Positions 32,793-42,191 of a stretch of DNA of 64,000 bases are shown piece after piece. This DNA is from Gemmatimonadota bacterium (GTDB taxonomy: Bacteria > Gemmatimonadota > Gemmatimonadetes > Gemmatimonadales > GWC2-71-9): assembly GCA_009692185.1 (NCBI GenBank), contig SHZT01000007.1, positions 1 through 64,000 on the forward strand. The letters run 5' to 3'. The translations under genes and the position numbers were made by a program. Under the pieces are notes generated by a model. It ran no database searches. It was not told the DNA's origin and saw only the letters and a program-made list of their open reading frames with translations. How positions within the stretch are numbered: the stretch's first letter is position 1; each line of letters starts with the position of its first letter.

Positions 32793-34057
32793 ACGTCTCG
32801 GGCTCCCTCACGCCGCCGGGCGACAAGAGCATTACCCACCGGGCGCTGGTGCTCGCCGCGCTCGCCCGCGGAACCAGCACCGTCACCCGCCCACTCACGT
32901 CGCTGGATGCCCGCTCGACCGCCGGCGTCCTGCGCGCGCTGGGCGCGAAAGTGGACGCATTGAGACTAGGGGCTTCCGTCGCCATTCGCGGGCGAGGCCT
33001 GCGCGGACTCACCAGGCCCCGGGAATCCCTCGATTGCGGCAACTCGGGAACGGCGGCGCGCTTCATACTCGGCGTACTCGCGGGTTACCCGTTTCCCGCG
33101 CGGGTGACCGGAGACGCCTCCCTCCGCCGCCGACCCATGCGACGGGTCACCGGGCCGCTCACCGCCATGGGCGCGCATTTCGACGAGGAGGGCGGCGATG
33201 GCCTCCCGATCGTGGTGCGCGGCGGCCGGCTCAAGGCGCTGGAGCACCGGAGCGCGGCGGCGAGTGCGCAGGTGAAGGGCGCGCTGCTGTTCGCGGGACT
33301 CGTGGGCAAGGTCCCCGTGACGATTCACGAGCCGGTGCGCTCGCGCGACCACACCGAGCGTATGCTGCGCGCGCTGGGTGTCTCGGTCGAGTCGGACGGC
33401 ACGACGGTGCGACTTGCGCCCGCCGAATCCATTCCGGCGTTCGAGATCACCGTTCCGGGTGATCCCTCGTCCGCGGCGTTCCTGATCGGCGCCGCGCTGC
33501 TGGCGGAGCGGGGGGAAATCGAGCTGCCGGGGGTGCTGATCAACCCGACTCGGACCGGGTTCCTCTCGGTACTGGCCCGAATGGGCGCCCGGATCGGCAT
33601 CACCTCGACAGGTGAAACGTTGGGGGAGCCCGTGGGAACGCTGGTTGCACGCCCCACCTCGCTCCGCTCCGTCGAGGTGACCCCGGAAGAGGTGCCGGCC
33701 CTGATCGACGAGATCCCGCTCCTGGCGGTGCTGGCGGGACGCGCGCACGGAGAGTCGGTGTTTCGGGGAGTCGAGGAGTTGCGGGTGAAGGAAAGCGACC
33801 GGCTGACGCTCCTCGCCGACAACCTGCGGGCCGTGGGCATCACGGCCGAGGCGACGGCGGACACATTGCGCGTAGTCGGGACGGATGCGCCGCCCCGGGG
33901 CAGGGTCGAAACCGCGAAGGATCACCGGCTGGCGATGGCGTTCGCCGTCCTGGGCCGGGCGCCCGGCGCGGCGATCCGGCTTTCCGAGCGGGCGTCGGTC
34001 GCCGTCAGTTATCCCGCCTTCTTCGACGACCTCAAGCGCATGACGTCCCGTGGCTAG
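32789..34057 (+). CDS. aroA: 3-phosphoshikimate 1-carboxyvinyltransferase (EPSP synthase)
   Basis: 422 residues from GTG 32789, which overlaps the tyrA stop; the open frame further upstream is only a shadow within tyrA. Hallmarks are PPGDKSITHRALVLAALA (shikimate-3-phosphate binding), DCGNSGTAARF, RPMRRV, the mid-protein RVKESDRL-type segment (LRVKESDRL) and KDHRLAMAFA. It transfers enolpyruvate from PEP to shikimate 3-phosphate. The last bases overlap cmk, as in the conserved aroA-cmk-rpsA order of many bacteria. Confidence 0.96.
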   Translation: MNVSGSLTPPGDKSITHRALVLAALARGTSTVTRPLTSLDARSTAGVLRALGAKVDALRLGASVAIRGRGLRGLTRPRESLDCGNSGTAARFILGVLAGYPFPARVTGDASLRRRPMRRVTGPLTAMGAHFDEEGGDGLPIVVRGGRLKALEHRSAAASAQVKGALLFAGLVGKVPVTIHEPVRSRDHTERMLRALGVSVESDGTTVRLAPAESIPAFEITVPGDPSSAAFLIGAALLAERGEIELPGVLINPTRTGFLSVLARMGARIGITSTGETLGEPVGTLVARPTSLRSVEVTPEEVPALIDEIPLLAVLAGRAHGESVFRGVEELRVKESDRLTLLADNLRAVGITAEATADTLRVVGTDAPPRGRVETAKDHRLAMAFAVLGRAPGAAIRLSERASVAVSYPAFFDDLKRMTSRG

Positions 34058-34733
34058 CCGGGTGATTGCCCTGGACGGCCCGGCCGGTTCCGGGAAGTCC
34101 ACCACCGCCCGTGTGGTGGCGGAGAAGCTGGGGTTCGGGCACATCGACTCAGGCGCGCTCTACCGCGCCCTGACCCTTGCTGCCCTCGACGCGAACCTGC
34201 CGGACCAGGCCGACCGGATCGTCGGGCTTGCCCGAACGCTCCCGGTGCGGCTGGCGCTGACGGGGGTCGGCTACCGCCCCGAGGTCGCCGGCGTCGATGT
34301 CTCCGCGGCGATTCGCGAGACGCGGGTCACGGAACGGGTCTCCGCCGTGGCGGCGCTGCCCCCCGTGCGCGAGTGGGTGAACGCCGAGTTGCGGGGCGCG
34401 GCGGCGGAGCACCCCGCGGGCGTCGTGATCGATGGGCGGGACATCGGCACGGTCGTCTTCCCGGAAGCCACGGTGAAGATCTTCCTCACGGCATCTGGTG
34501 AGGAGCGCGCGCGGCGTCGTTCCCGCGAGGTGGAACTGGACGCGTCGGAGGCCGGCGTGCGGCGCGTCCGCGCCGAGCTGGACCGGCGTGATACCGCGGA
34601 CTCGACGCGGGCCGTCGCCCCGCTGTCGGCAGCCCCGGACGCGATCGTCCTGGATGGCACGTCGTTGAGCTTTCTCGAGCAGGTGGACGCGGTGGTACGG
34701 CTTGCGCGGAAAACCATCGGTTCCCATGCTTAA
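34050..34733 (+). CDS. cmk: Cytidylate kinase
   Basis: 227 residues from GTG 34050, 8 bases inside aroA. The P-loop is GPAGSGKST (10-18), followed by HIDSGALYRALTL, the CMP site VIDGRDIGTVVFPEA and the lid LDRRDTADSTRAVAPL. It phosphorylates CMP and dCMP. It overlaps the next gene by 8 bases. Confidence 0.96.
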   Translation: MASRVIALDGPAGSGKSTTARVVAEKLGFGHIDSGALYRALTLAALDANLPDQADRIVGLARTLPVRLALTGVGYRPEVAGVDVSAAIRETRVTERVSAVAALPPVREWVNAELRGAAAEHPAGVVIDGRDIGTVVFPEATVKIFLTASGEERARRRSREVELDASEAGVRRVRAELDRRDTADSTRAVAPLSAAPDAIVLDGTSLSFLEQVDAVVRLARKTIGSHA

Positions 34734-35226
34734 ATCCGTGCGCGTGTCGAGCTGGATCCGGATCGGGACCGTCGTGGCAGGGTTGGCCGGCGGTGGCGCC
34801 TCACCGGTGCAGGCCCAGGTGCCGTACGCCAAGGTGGATTTCTACATTCTGAGCAACTACAACTACAGCATTGACGAGCCCTTCGAGCCGACCCCGGTGA
34901 AACCGGCCGGCAACACGATTCCCACGTCCGTTCGGGCGTACGAGGGCAGGAAGGTGTTCATCAGGGGAAACGCGGTCGCGCTGGACTATTCATCGGGGTT
35001 CATGACAGAGTTTCTCCTGCATCCCACGCTCGACGCCTGCGAGTTTGGCGGCACGCCCCGAATCAACGAGTGGATCTTCGTGAAGATGGCGGAGGGGAAA
35101 AAGGTCAAAATCTTCACGGGCTATGCCGTGGAAGTCAGGGGCTCGTTCGCGATCAAGGAGGAAATCGAGAGAGGGCGGGTCGTGGGACTCTACAACATGG
35201 TGGCTGACGACGTCGTAGCCCAGTGA
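34726..35226 (+). CDS. Exported DUF3299 protein linked to an ABC/FtsX module
   Basis: 166 residues from ATG 34726, with a signal peptide ending in VQAQV. The mature part contains VRAYEGRKVFIRGNAVALDY, MTEFLLHP, DACEFGGTPRINEWIFV and a closing beta region (FTGYAVEVRGSFAI). This pattern matches DUF3299, whose members sit beside a LolD/MacB-like ATPase and FtsX-type permease. The next two genes, each with a 4-base overlap, are exactly those. I recall related clusters in gamma-proteobacteria being tied to zinc uptake, but that link is not shown here. Most likely a periplasmic partner of the transporter. Confidence 0.75.
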   Translation: MLKSVRVSSWIRIGTVVAGLAGGGASPVQAQVPYAKVDFYILSNYNYSIDEPFEPTPVKPAGNTIPTSVRAYEGRKVFIRGNAVALDYSSGFMTEFLLHPTLDACEFGGTPRINEWIFVKMAEGKKVKIFTGYAVEVRGSFAIKEEIERGRVVGLYNMVADDVVAQ

Positions 35227-35924
35227 ACCCCCTGCTGCAGGTAACGGGTCTCGCGAGGGCGTTTCGCGATCCGGACGGAAGTCTCACCCCGATCATCGAC
35301 ATCCCCAGCTTCGCCGTCCTGCCGGGTGAACAGGTTGCCATCCGCGGGGCGAGCGGATCCGGCAAGACCACCTTTCTCAACCTCATTGCCGGGATTCTCA
35401 AGGCCGATCGCGGAGAGATCCTCGTCGACGGGCACAACCTGACGGTCCTGCCGGAGAGCGCGCGCGATCGACTGCGCGCGCGCACCATGGGGTACGTCTT
35501 CCAGAACTTCAATTTGCTGCAGGGCTACACGGCGCTCGAGAACGTCATGCTGGGCATGCTGTTCGGCGTGGGCGTCGATGCCGGCCGGGCCAAGGCCCTG
35601 CTCGAGCGGGTGGGCCTGGGGCATCGGCTTCACCATCGCCCGGTCCAGCTCTCCCTCGGCCAGCAACAGCGGGTCGCGGTAGCACGGGCGCTCGCCAATC
35701 ATCCGATGCTGGTCCTGGCCGACGAGCCCACCGGCAATCTTGACCAGCACCACTCGGCCGAGGCCATCGAGTTGATTCGCGAGGTCTGCCGGGAGCAGAA
35801 CGCCGCATTGTTGCTGGTGAGTCACGACCCCGCCGTCGTCGAGCGGTTCAGCCGGGTGGAAGACCTGCTCGAGTTCAACCATGCCGCGACCGGTCACTCG
35901 GCGCCGCCGGCGGTGCCGGCGTGA
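35223..35924 (+). CDS. ABC transporter ATPase, LolD/MacB-like
   Basis: 233 residues from GTG 35223 (GTGA overlap). The Walker A motif is GASGSGKTT (42-50), the Q-loop VFQNFNLLQ, and the Walker B VLADEPTGNLD (about 164-174). The signature is LSLGQ (143-147) instead of LSGGQ, followed by QQRVAVARALANHP; I believe this change is typical for this clade, not a defect. It powers the FtsX-family permease encoded next. Confidence 0.92.
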   Translation: MNPLLQVTGLARAFRDPDGSLTPIIDIPSFAVLPGEQVAIRGASGSGKTTFLNLIAGILKADRGEILVDGHNLTVLPESARDRLRARTMGYVFQNFNLLQGYTALENVMLGMLFGVGVDAGRAKALLERVGLGHRLHHRPVQLSLGQQQRVAVARALANHPMLVLADEPTGNLDQHHSAEAIELIREVCREQNAALLLVSHDPAVVERFSRVEDLLEFNHAATGHSAPPAVPA

Positions 35925-37186
35925 GGCCGCGCGGCTTTGGGCGCATGGCGATGGTGCTGCGGAGCCTGCGCCAGCACGCCCTCTCGTCTGTGGTGACGAT
36001 CATATCGGTCGGCCTCGCCACGGGGTTGACGATGTCGGTGTTCGCCATCAACCACCAGACCTACAACGCGTTCACCGGTGGGGAAGTTGGATTCGACGCC
36101 GTGCTTGGCGCGCGGGGAAGCCAGCTTCAGCTCGTCCTCAACACCGTCTTTCACCTCGAGACGTCTCCCGGCAATATCCCGTGGAGCATGTACACCGACA
36201 TGGCGACCCATCCCCGGGTGGCTCTCGCCGTCCCGTTCGCCGTGGGTGACAGCTACCGGGGCTACCGCATCGTCGGCACGTCGCGGGAAATGTTTACGAA
36301 GTTTCGCTACCGGTCAGGACAGGGGTTCATCGTTCAGCCGGGCGGCCGGGTTTTCGAACCCGATCGTCACGAAGCTGTCGTCGGGAACTACGTCGCCCGC
36401 AAACTCGGGCTCGCCACGGGGGCCACATTCAAACCGACCCACGGCAGCTCCGAGGGGGGCGAGGCACACGCGGAGGAATACACGGTCGTCGGGGTGATGG
36501 AGCAGACGAATAGCCCGTCGGACCGCGTCATCTGGATTCCGATCGAGGGCGTTTACCGAATGTCGGGGCACGTGCTTCGGGGAACGGGGAAGGAGTACCG
36601 TCCCCAGGCCGGCATCCCGATTCCGGACGAGGATCGTGAGGTCAGCGCGGTCATGCTCAAGTTCACTACGCCGCAGGCGGGCTTCACGCTTAGCACGCAG
36701 ATCAACCGGCAGGGCAAGGCGGCGACGCTCGCGTGGCCGATCGGGCGGGTCATGGCCGAGCTCTTCGCGCGGATCGGCTGGGTGACGCGCATCCTGAGCA
36801 TGGTGGCCTACCTCGTGGTCGTCGTGGCGGTGGCGTCGGTCCTGGCCAGCATCTACAACACCATGAACGAGCGCCGCCGCGAGTTTGCCATTCTTCGCGC
36901 GCTCGGCGCCCGTCGCGTGACCGTGTCTGGCGTGATCGTGCTCGAAGCGACGACGATCACGGCCCTGGGGGCGATGGTCGGGTTCCTGGTGTACGGGGCC
37001 ATCCTCGCGGCGGCGATTGTCGCGGTTCGCGAGCAGACCGGCGTGGTGCTAGACGCCTTCCGGTGGGATCCGGCGCTCGGGCTGGCGCCCGCCGGGATGA
37101 TCGCGGCGGGTGCGCTGGCTGGCATGGCCCCGGCGTTCAAGGCGTACCGAACCGACGTGGCGGCCAACCTCTCGCCGCTTTCCTGA
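35921..37186 (+). CDS. FtsX-family ABC transporter permease
   Basis: 421 residues from GTG 35921 (GTGA overlap). One N-terminal transmembrane helix (VVTIISVGLATGLTMSVFAI), a large periplasmic MacB-like domain (about 45-275), then three helices at about 285-310, 340-365 and 385-405, with the coupling segment MNERRREFAILRALGARR. This is the type of permease that moves lipoproteins, peptides or other periplasmic ligands rather than importing across a classical channel. It is the last gene of the DUF3299 module and is followed by the rpsA promoter. Confidence 0.9.
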   Translation: MRPRGFGRMAMVLRSLRQHALSSVVTIISVGLATGLTMSVFAINHQTYNAFTGGEVGFDAVLGARGSQLQLVLNTVFHLETSPGNIPWSMYTDMATHPRVALAVPFAVGDSYRGYRIVGTSREMFTKFRYRSGQGFIVQPGGRVFEPDRHEAVVGNYVARKLGLATGATFKPTHGSSEGGEAHAEEYTVVGVMEQTNSPSDRVIWIPIEGVYRMSGHVLRGTGKEYRPQAGIPIPDEDREVSAVMLKFTTPQAGFTLSTQINRQGKAATLAWPIGRVMAELFARIGWVTRILSMVAYLVVVVAVASVLASIYNTMNERRREFAILRALGARRVTVSGVIVLEATTITALGAMVGFLVYGAILAAAIVAVREQTGVVLDAFRWDPALGLAPAGMIAAGALAGMAPAFKAYRTDVAANLSPLS

Positions 37187-37247
37187 GGAGGGGACGGGTG
37201 GGGTCGCAAGTCATTCTGATTGCCCCACTACCGCGCTTTTCTCCGGG

Positions 37248-37276
37248 TTGACACCGGTTGTTCAGCGGCCTAGCGT
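37248..37276 (+). promoter_or_regulatory. Sigma70-type promoter of rpsA
   Basis: TTGACA, 17-base spacer, TAGCGT, about 80 bases before the rpsA ATG. The best -35 match in the window. Confidence 0.7.
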
Positions 37277-37358
37277 TCTAAGCTTTTCATACCTCTCCCA
37301 AATGGGGGTAGGACACCGACCACCTCAACCGGTTTTGTGAACCAGAAGTAACTCATTC

Positions 37359-39056
37359 ATGCCTGACGCTTCCCCGAGCTCCCCCTCCGCCGGCGCTGTT
37401 CTCTCGACCTCCACGTTGCGCGTGCGCGCCGATCTGTACGACGAGGGGTATTCGGACCAGCAGTACGAAGAAATGATGAAGCTGTACGAAGGAACGCTGC
37501 AGAGCATTGCCGAAGGGGAAATCGTAAAATCGAAGGTTCTCCGCGTCACGGAAACCCACGTCATCCTCGACGTCGGGTTCAAGTCCGAAGGCGCCATTTC
37601 CATAGACGAATTCAAGGACCCGGGCAGCATCAAGGCCGGTGACGAAGTCGAAGTCTTCCTGGAGCATCTCGAAGACCAGGAAGGCGCCGTCGTCCTGTCG
37701 AAGAAGAAGGCCGACTTCATGCGGGTGTGGGAACGTATCCGCCAGGCCCACGAGAGCGACCAGGCGGTGGACGGAACGCTGGTAAAGAAGATCAAGGGCG
37801 GCGTGGTCGTGGACCTGATGGGCGTGGACGCGTTCCTGCCGGGCAGCCAGATCGCGCTCCGCCGCGTGCCGAACATCGACGATCTCCTGGGCGAGAGCTA
37901 CCAGTTCAAGATCATCAAGCTGAACAAGCGCCGCCGGAACATCGTCGTCTCGCGCCGCGTCATTCTCGAGGCGGAGCGCGCCACCAAGCGCGGCCACGTC
38001 ATGAAGGAGCTCGAGGTCGGCCAGGTGCGGAAGGGCGTCGTCAAGAACATCACCGACTTCGGCGCCTTCATCGATCTGGGCGGCGTGGACGGCCTGCTGC
38101 ATATCACCGACATGAGCTATGGCCGCGTGTCGCACCCCTCCGAGGTCGTGGCGATCGGGCAGGAAATCGAAGTCAAGGTGCTCGACATCGACTGGGAGCG
38201 GGAGCGCATTTCGCTCGGCCGCAAGCAGCTCCAGCAGTACCCGTGGGAGAAGGTGGCCGAGAAGTACCCGGTGGGCGCCCGCGTCCAGGGCAAGATCGTC
38301 AGTATCACCAACTACGGCGCCTTCGTCGAGCTGGAGCCGGGCATCGAAGGCCTGGTGCACATCAGCGAGATGAGCTGGACGCGGAACGTCCGGCACCCGT
38401 CCAAGCTGGTATCCATCGGCGAGACCATCGAGGCCGTGGTCCTCAAGGTCGACCCCGCCGAGGAGAAAATCTCCCTCGGCATGAAGCAGACGGAACAGGA
38501 CCCGTGGATGATGCTGCCGCTCAAGTACCCGGTGGGTACCCGCATCAGCGGCAAGGTCCGGAACCTCACGTCGTTCGGCGCGTTCGTCGAAATCGAGCCG
38601 GGTATCGACGGGCTCATCCACATTTCGGACATGTCGTGGACCAAGCGGGTCCAGCATCCGTCCGAAGTGGTAAAGAAGGGCGACGGCGTGGACGTGGTCA
38701 TCCTCAACATCGACGCTGACAACAAGCGTATTTCCCTGGGGCTCAAGCAGGCCATCGAGGATCCGTGGCTCAAGATCGGCGAGACGTACCCCGTGGGCAC
38801 CGAAATGCGCGGCAAGGTTGTCCGGTTCATGGACAATGGCGTCGTGGTGGACATCGGAAACGACATCGAAGGCTTCGTGCCGCAGAGCCAGCTGGGTCTG
38901 CCGGAAAACCAGCCGGAGCCGAACGTGCTGAAGGAAGGGCAGGCCGCCGAGCTCAAGGTGATCGAGGTCGATCCTATCCATCGCCGGATCGTGCTCGCCG
39001 CCACCGGGTACCCGAAGGAAGAGGAGCCGGTTCCGGCAGCCGAACCAACGGCGTGA
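37359..39056 (+). CDS. rpsA: 30S ribosomal protein S1
   Basis: 565 residues with six S1 RNA-binding domains, roughly at 53-118, 138-205, 222-290, 308-376, 393-461 and 480-548. Domains 3-5 carry the clear pattern TDFGAFIDL, TNYGAFVEL and TSFGAFVEI with DGLLHITDMS-type ends. It has a Ser/Pro-rich start and an acidic, Pro-rich end. S1 tethers mRNA to the 30S subunit. A good promoter precedes it and a strong hairpin follows, so it is probably a single-gene unit. Confidence 0.96.
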   Translation: MPDASPSSPSAGAVLSTSTLRVRADLYDEGYSDQQYEEMMKLYEGTLQSIAEGEIVKSKVLRVTETHVILDVGFKSEGAISIDEFKDPGSIKAGDEVEVFLEHLEDQEGAVVLSKKKADFMRVWERIRQAHESDQAVDGTLVKKIKGGVVVDLMGVDAFLPGSQIALRRVPNIDDLLGESYQFKIIKLNKRRRNIVVSRRVILEAERATKRGHVMKELEVGQVRKGVVKNITDFGAFIDLGGVDGLLHITDMSYGRVSHPSEVVAIGQEIEVKVLDIDWERERISLGRKQLQQYPWEKVAEKYPVGARVQGKIVSITNYGAFVELEPGIEGLVHISEMSWTRNVRHPSKLVSIGETIEAVVLKVDPAEEKISLGMKQTEQDPWMMLPLKYPVGTRISGKVRNLTSFGAFVEIEPGIDGLIHISDMSWTKRVQHPSEVVKKGDGVDVVILNIDADNKRISLGLKQAIEDPWLKIGETYPVGTEMRGKVVRFMDNGVVVDIGNDIEGFVPQSQLGLPENQPEPNVLKEGQAAELKVIEVDPIHRRIVLAATGYPKEEEPVPAAEPTA

Positions 39057-39070
39057 ACGTGAGTGACACG

Positions 39071-39117
39071 AGGCGAGGGACGCGGGACGAGTTACTCGTC
39101 TCCCGTCCCTCGTCGCT
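39071..39117 (+). terminator. Hairpin terminator of rpsA
   Basis: GCGAGGGACGCGGGACGAGT (39073-39092) pairs with 39094-39115 with few mismatches, a stem of about 18 bp. The tract after it is CGCTTGC, so there is no strong T run. Confidence 0.6.
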
Positions 39118-39132
39118 TGCTACGCCCCCTCG

Positions 39133-40686
39133 ATGACGAAGAAGAGTGACCGCCTCGACCGCCTGCATGCGATGCGCGCCGAGGCTGAGCAGGGCGGCGG
39201 CGCGGAGCGGGTCAAGGCCCAGCACGACAAGGGCAAGCTCACCGCGCGGGAACGCCTGGACCTCCTGCTCGATCCCGGGTCGTTCGTCGAGCTGGATCGC
39301 TTCGTCACCCATCGATCCACCGACTTCGGTCTCGGCGAGCAGAAGATCCTCGGCGACGGCGTGGTGACCGGCTTTGGCCGCGTCAACGGCCGTACGGTCT
39401 ACGTCTTCTCCCAGGACTTCACCGTGTTCGGCGGGTCACTGGCCGAAGCGCACGCGGAGAAGATCTGCAAGGTGATGGACATGGCCGTGCGGAACGGCGC
39501 GCCCATCGTCGGCCTCAACGACTCGGGTGGGGCGCGCATCCAGGAGGGTGTGGTCTCGCTCGGCGGGTACGCGGACATTTTCCTCCGCAACACCATGGCG
39601 TCGGGCGTCGTGCCGCAGATCAGCGCGATCCTCGGGCCCTGTGCCGGCGGCGCGGTGTACAGCCCGGCGATCACCGACTTCGTCTACATGGTGCGCGGCG
39701 TGTCCTACATGTTCGTCACGGGTCCCAGCGTGGTGAAGACCGTGACCCACGAAGATGTGACGCCGGAGCAATTGGGCGGCGCTGATGTCCACGGCTCGGT
39801 CTCGGGCGTGGCGCAGTTCGTGTGCGACTCCGAGGCGGAATGCCTGCGCGGCGTCCGTGACCTGCTGGGGTTTCTCCCGTCGAACAACCTCGACGACCCG
39901 CCGGCCCGCCGGTCCACCGACCCGTCCGACCGCCGCGAGGAAGACCTCCTGACGATCGTGCCGGAAAACCCGAACAAGCCGTACGACATGCACGAGGTGA
40001 TCCGGCGGGTGGTGGATGACGGGGACCTGCTGGAGGTGCACCGGGATTTCGGCCCGAACCTGATCGTGGGATTTGCCCGGATGGCCGGCTACCCCGTGGG
40101 GATCGTGGCCAACCAGCCGTCGGTGCTCGCCGGCGTGCTCGATATCAAGGCGTCACAGAAAGGCGCGCGATTCATCCGGTTCTGCGATGCGTTCAACATT
40201 CCCCTGATCACGTTCGAGGACGTCCCGGGATTCCTGCCGGGCCTGGACCAGGAACACGGCGGCATCATCAAGCATGGGGCCAAGCTGCTGTACGCCTACG
40301 CCGAAGCGACGGTCCCCAAGCTCACGGTGATCACCCGGAAGGCCTATGGCGGCGCCTACGACGTCATGAGCTCGCGGCATGTGCGCGGGGACTTCAATGT
40401 CGCCTGGCCAACCGCCGAAATCGCGGTCATGGGCCCGAAGGGCGCCGCCGAGATCCTGTTCAAGCGAGACATTGCCAAGGCGAAGGATCCGGAAGAAAAG
40501 CTGGAGGAGCTGGTCAACGATTACCGGGACAAGTTCGCCAACCCCTACCTTGCTGCCGCCCGTGGATTCGTGGACGACGTGATCGACCCGCGGGATACGC
40601 GGCCGCTGCTCATCACGACCCTGCAGACCCTTCTCACGAAACGGGACACCAATCCCAAGAAGAAGCACGGGAATATCCCGTTGTGA
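39133..40686 (+). CDS. pccB: Acyl-CoA (propionyl/methylcrotonyl-type) carboxylase, carboxyltransferase subunit
   Basis: 517 residues, the length of PccB/AccD5-type subunits. Both crotonase-like halves are seen: [48 protein letters not shown] in the first and [34 protein letters not shown] in the second. It transfers CO2 from biotin to an acyl-CoA, most likely propionyl-CoA, although acetyl-CoA cannot be excluded. Its operon also holds biotin carboxylase and biotin carrier genes. It is separate from the AccD-type subunit encoded at 62626. Confidence 0.93.
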   Translation: MTKKSDRLDRLHAMRAEAEQGGGAERVKAQHDKGKLTARERLDLLLDPGSFVELDRFVTHRSTDFGLGEQKILGDGVVTGFGRVNGRTVYVFSQDFTVFGGSLAEAHAEKICKVMDMAVRNGAPIVGLNDSGGARIQEGVVSLGGYADIFLRNTMASGVVPQISAILGPCAGGAVYSPAITDFVYMVRGVSYMFVTGPSVVKTVTHEDVTPEQLGGADVHGSVSGVAQFVCDSEAECLRGVRDLLGFLPSNNLDDPPARRSTDPSDRREEDLLTIVPENPNKPYDMHEVIRRVVDDGDLLEVHRDFGPNLIVGFARMAGYPVGIVANQPSVLAGVLDIKASQKGARFIRFCDAFNIPLITFEDVPGFLPGLDQEHGGIIKHGAKLLYAYAEATVPKLTVITRKAYGGAYDVMSSRHVRGDFNVAWPTAEIAVMGPKGAAEILFKRDIAKAKDPEEKLEELVNDYRDKFANPYLAAARGFVDDVIDPRDTRPLLITTLQTLLTKRDTNPKKKHGNIPL

Positions 40687-42191
40687 CGCTCAGGCGCGTC
40701 CTGATCGCCAACCGCGGCGAGATTGCCGTCCGGATCATCCGCGCGTGTCATGAAGAAGGCATCGAAGCGGTCGCGGTCTACTCCGAGGCCGATGCCACCA
40801 GTCCGCACGTCTTGAACGCCGATCTCGCGATCGAGATCGGGCCCGCGCCCGCCGCGGAGTCCTACCTGAACGTTCCCCGCTTGCTCGACGCGGCGAAGGA
40901 ATCCGGCGCGGATTCAGTACATCCCGGCTACGGGTTTCTTTCCGAGCGTGCCCACTTCGCCGAAGCGGTCGAGGGCGCCGGGCTGGTGTTCATCGGCCCG
41001 CCGCCAGCCGCCATGCGCGTGATGGGCGTGAAGACCGAGGCGCGCCGGCGGATGGCCGCGGCGGGCGTGCCGGTCATGATCGGCACCGCGGCGCCCGTGA
41101 CCAGCGCGGAAGAGGCGCGGCAGTCGGCGAAGGACATCGGGTACCCGGTGCTCCTCAAGGCGGCGGCTGGCGGAGGGGGGAAGGGCATGCGGCGGGTAAA
41201 CGAACCCGGGGCCCTGGCATCCGCCCTGGAACAGGCGTCGTCCGAGGCGCTGAAGGCGTTCGGCGACGGCGCCGTGTACATCGAGAAGTTCCTCGAGGGC
41301 CCCCGCCACGTGGAGATCCAGGTGCTGGCCGACGCTCAGGGCCGGACCATGCACCTCGGCGAGCGCGACTGCTCCATTCAGCGTCGCCACCAGAAACTCA
41401 TCGAGGAATCGCCGTCAGTCGCGGTCACGGCGGAACTCCGGCGCGCCATGGGCGAGACCGCCGTCCAGGCCGCCAAGGCGGTCGGCTACCGCGGGGCCGG
41501 GACGGTCGAATTCCTGCTCGACGGAAGCGGCCGGTACTACTTCCTCGAGATGAATACCCGGATCCAGGTCGAACATCCCGTCACGGAAATGGTGTACGGC
41601 GTGGACCTGGTCCGCGAACAGCTGCGGGTTGCCGCCGGCGAGGCCATTTCTCCCCCGAACCGCCCGCTTGCTCCGCGGGGCCATGCGATCGAGTGCCGGA
41701 TTACGAGCGAGGATCCGTTCAACGGCTTTCTGCCGGCCACCGGGCGCATTGGGCACCTCCACGTCCCCGGCGGCCCCGGGGTTCGCTGGGATGGTGGCAT
41801 TGCGCCGGGGAATGATGTGACCCTCTACTACGATCCGCTGCTGGGCAAGCTGATCGTGTGGGGCGAAACCCGCGCCCGCGCCATTGCGCGCATGCGCCGC
41901 GCGCTGGACGAACTGGTGATCCTCGGTGTCCCGACATCCCAGGCGTTTCACCTCGGCGTCATGAACGATCCGGAGTTCGCGGTGGGAACGCAGGACATCG
42001 GGTTCCTCGAGCGACGGCCGGACCTGCTGGCGCCGGTTTCGGACGATGCCGAACTCGAGGCCGTGGCCATCGCCGCCGCGCTGGCCGAGGACGCCGTGCA
42101 CGGGGCGGCGGACCCCGGGCGTGCGGATGCGGCCCCCAGCCGCGGTGACGGGACGTGGACCCGTGCCGCCCGCATTGACGGCCTTCGGTGA
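40683..42191 (+). CDS. accC: Biotin carboxylase subunit
   Basis: 502 residues from GTG 40683 (GTGA overlap), about 50 longer than E. coli AccC because of a C-terminal tail rich in Ala and charge. It has the biotin-carboxylase start [28 protein letters not shown], the ATP-grasp loop [10 protein letters not shown] (about 161-170), [13 protein letters not shown] and [14 protein letters not shown]. It carboxylates biotin on the carrier protein with ATP and bicarbonate. It serves the carboxyltransferase upstream and possibly also AccD. Confidence 0.95.
   Translation: MTLRRVLIANRGEIAVRIIRACHEEGIEAVAVYSEADATSPHVLNADLAIEIGPAPAAESYLNVPRLLDAAKESGADSVHPGYGFLSERAHFAEAVEGAGLVFIGPPPAAMRVMGVKTEARRRMAAAGVPVMIGTAAPVTSAEEARQSAKDIGYPVLLKAAAGGGGKGMRRVNEPGALASALEQASSEALKAFGDGAVYIEKFLEGPRHVEIQVLADAQGRTMHLGERDCSIQRRHQKLIEESPSVAVTAELRRAMGETAVQAAKAVGYRGAGTVEFLLDGSGRYYFLEMNTRIQVEHPVTEMVYGVDLVREQLRVAAGEAISPPNRPLAPRGHAIECRITSEDPFNGFLPATGRIGHLHVPGGPGVRWDGGIAPGNDVTLYYDPLLGKLIVWGETRARAIARMRRALDELVILGVPTSQAFHLGVMNDPEFAVGTQDIGFLERRPDLLAPVSDDAELEAVAIAAALAEDAVHGAADPGRADAAPSRGDGTWTRAARIDGLR

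Noticed and set aside
37353-38981. 542-codon minus-strand open frame over rpsA
   Set aside because: It mirrors the repeats of the S1 domains and has no independent signal.
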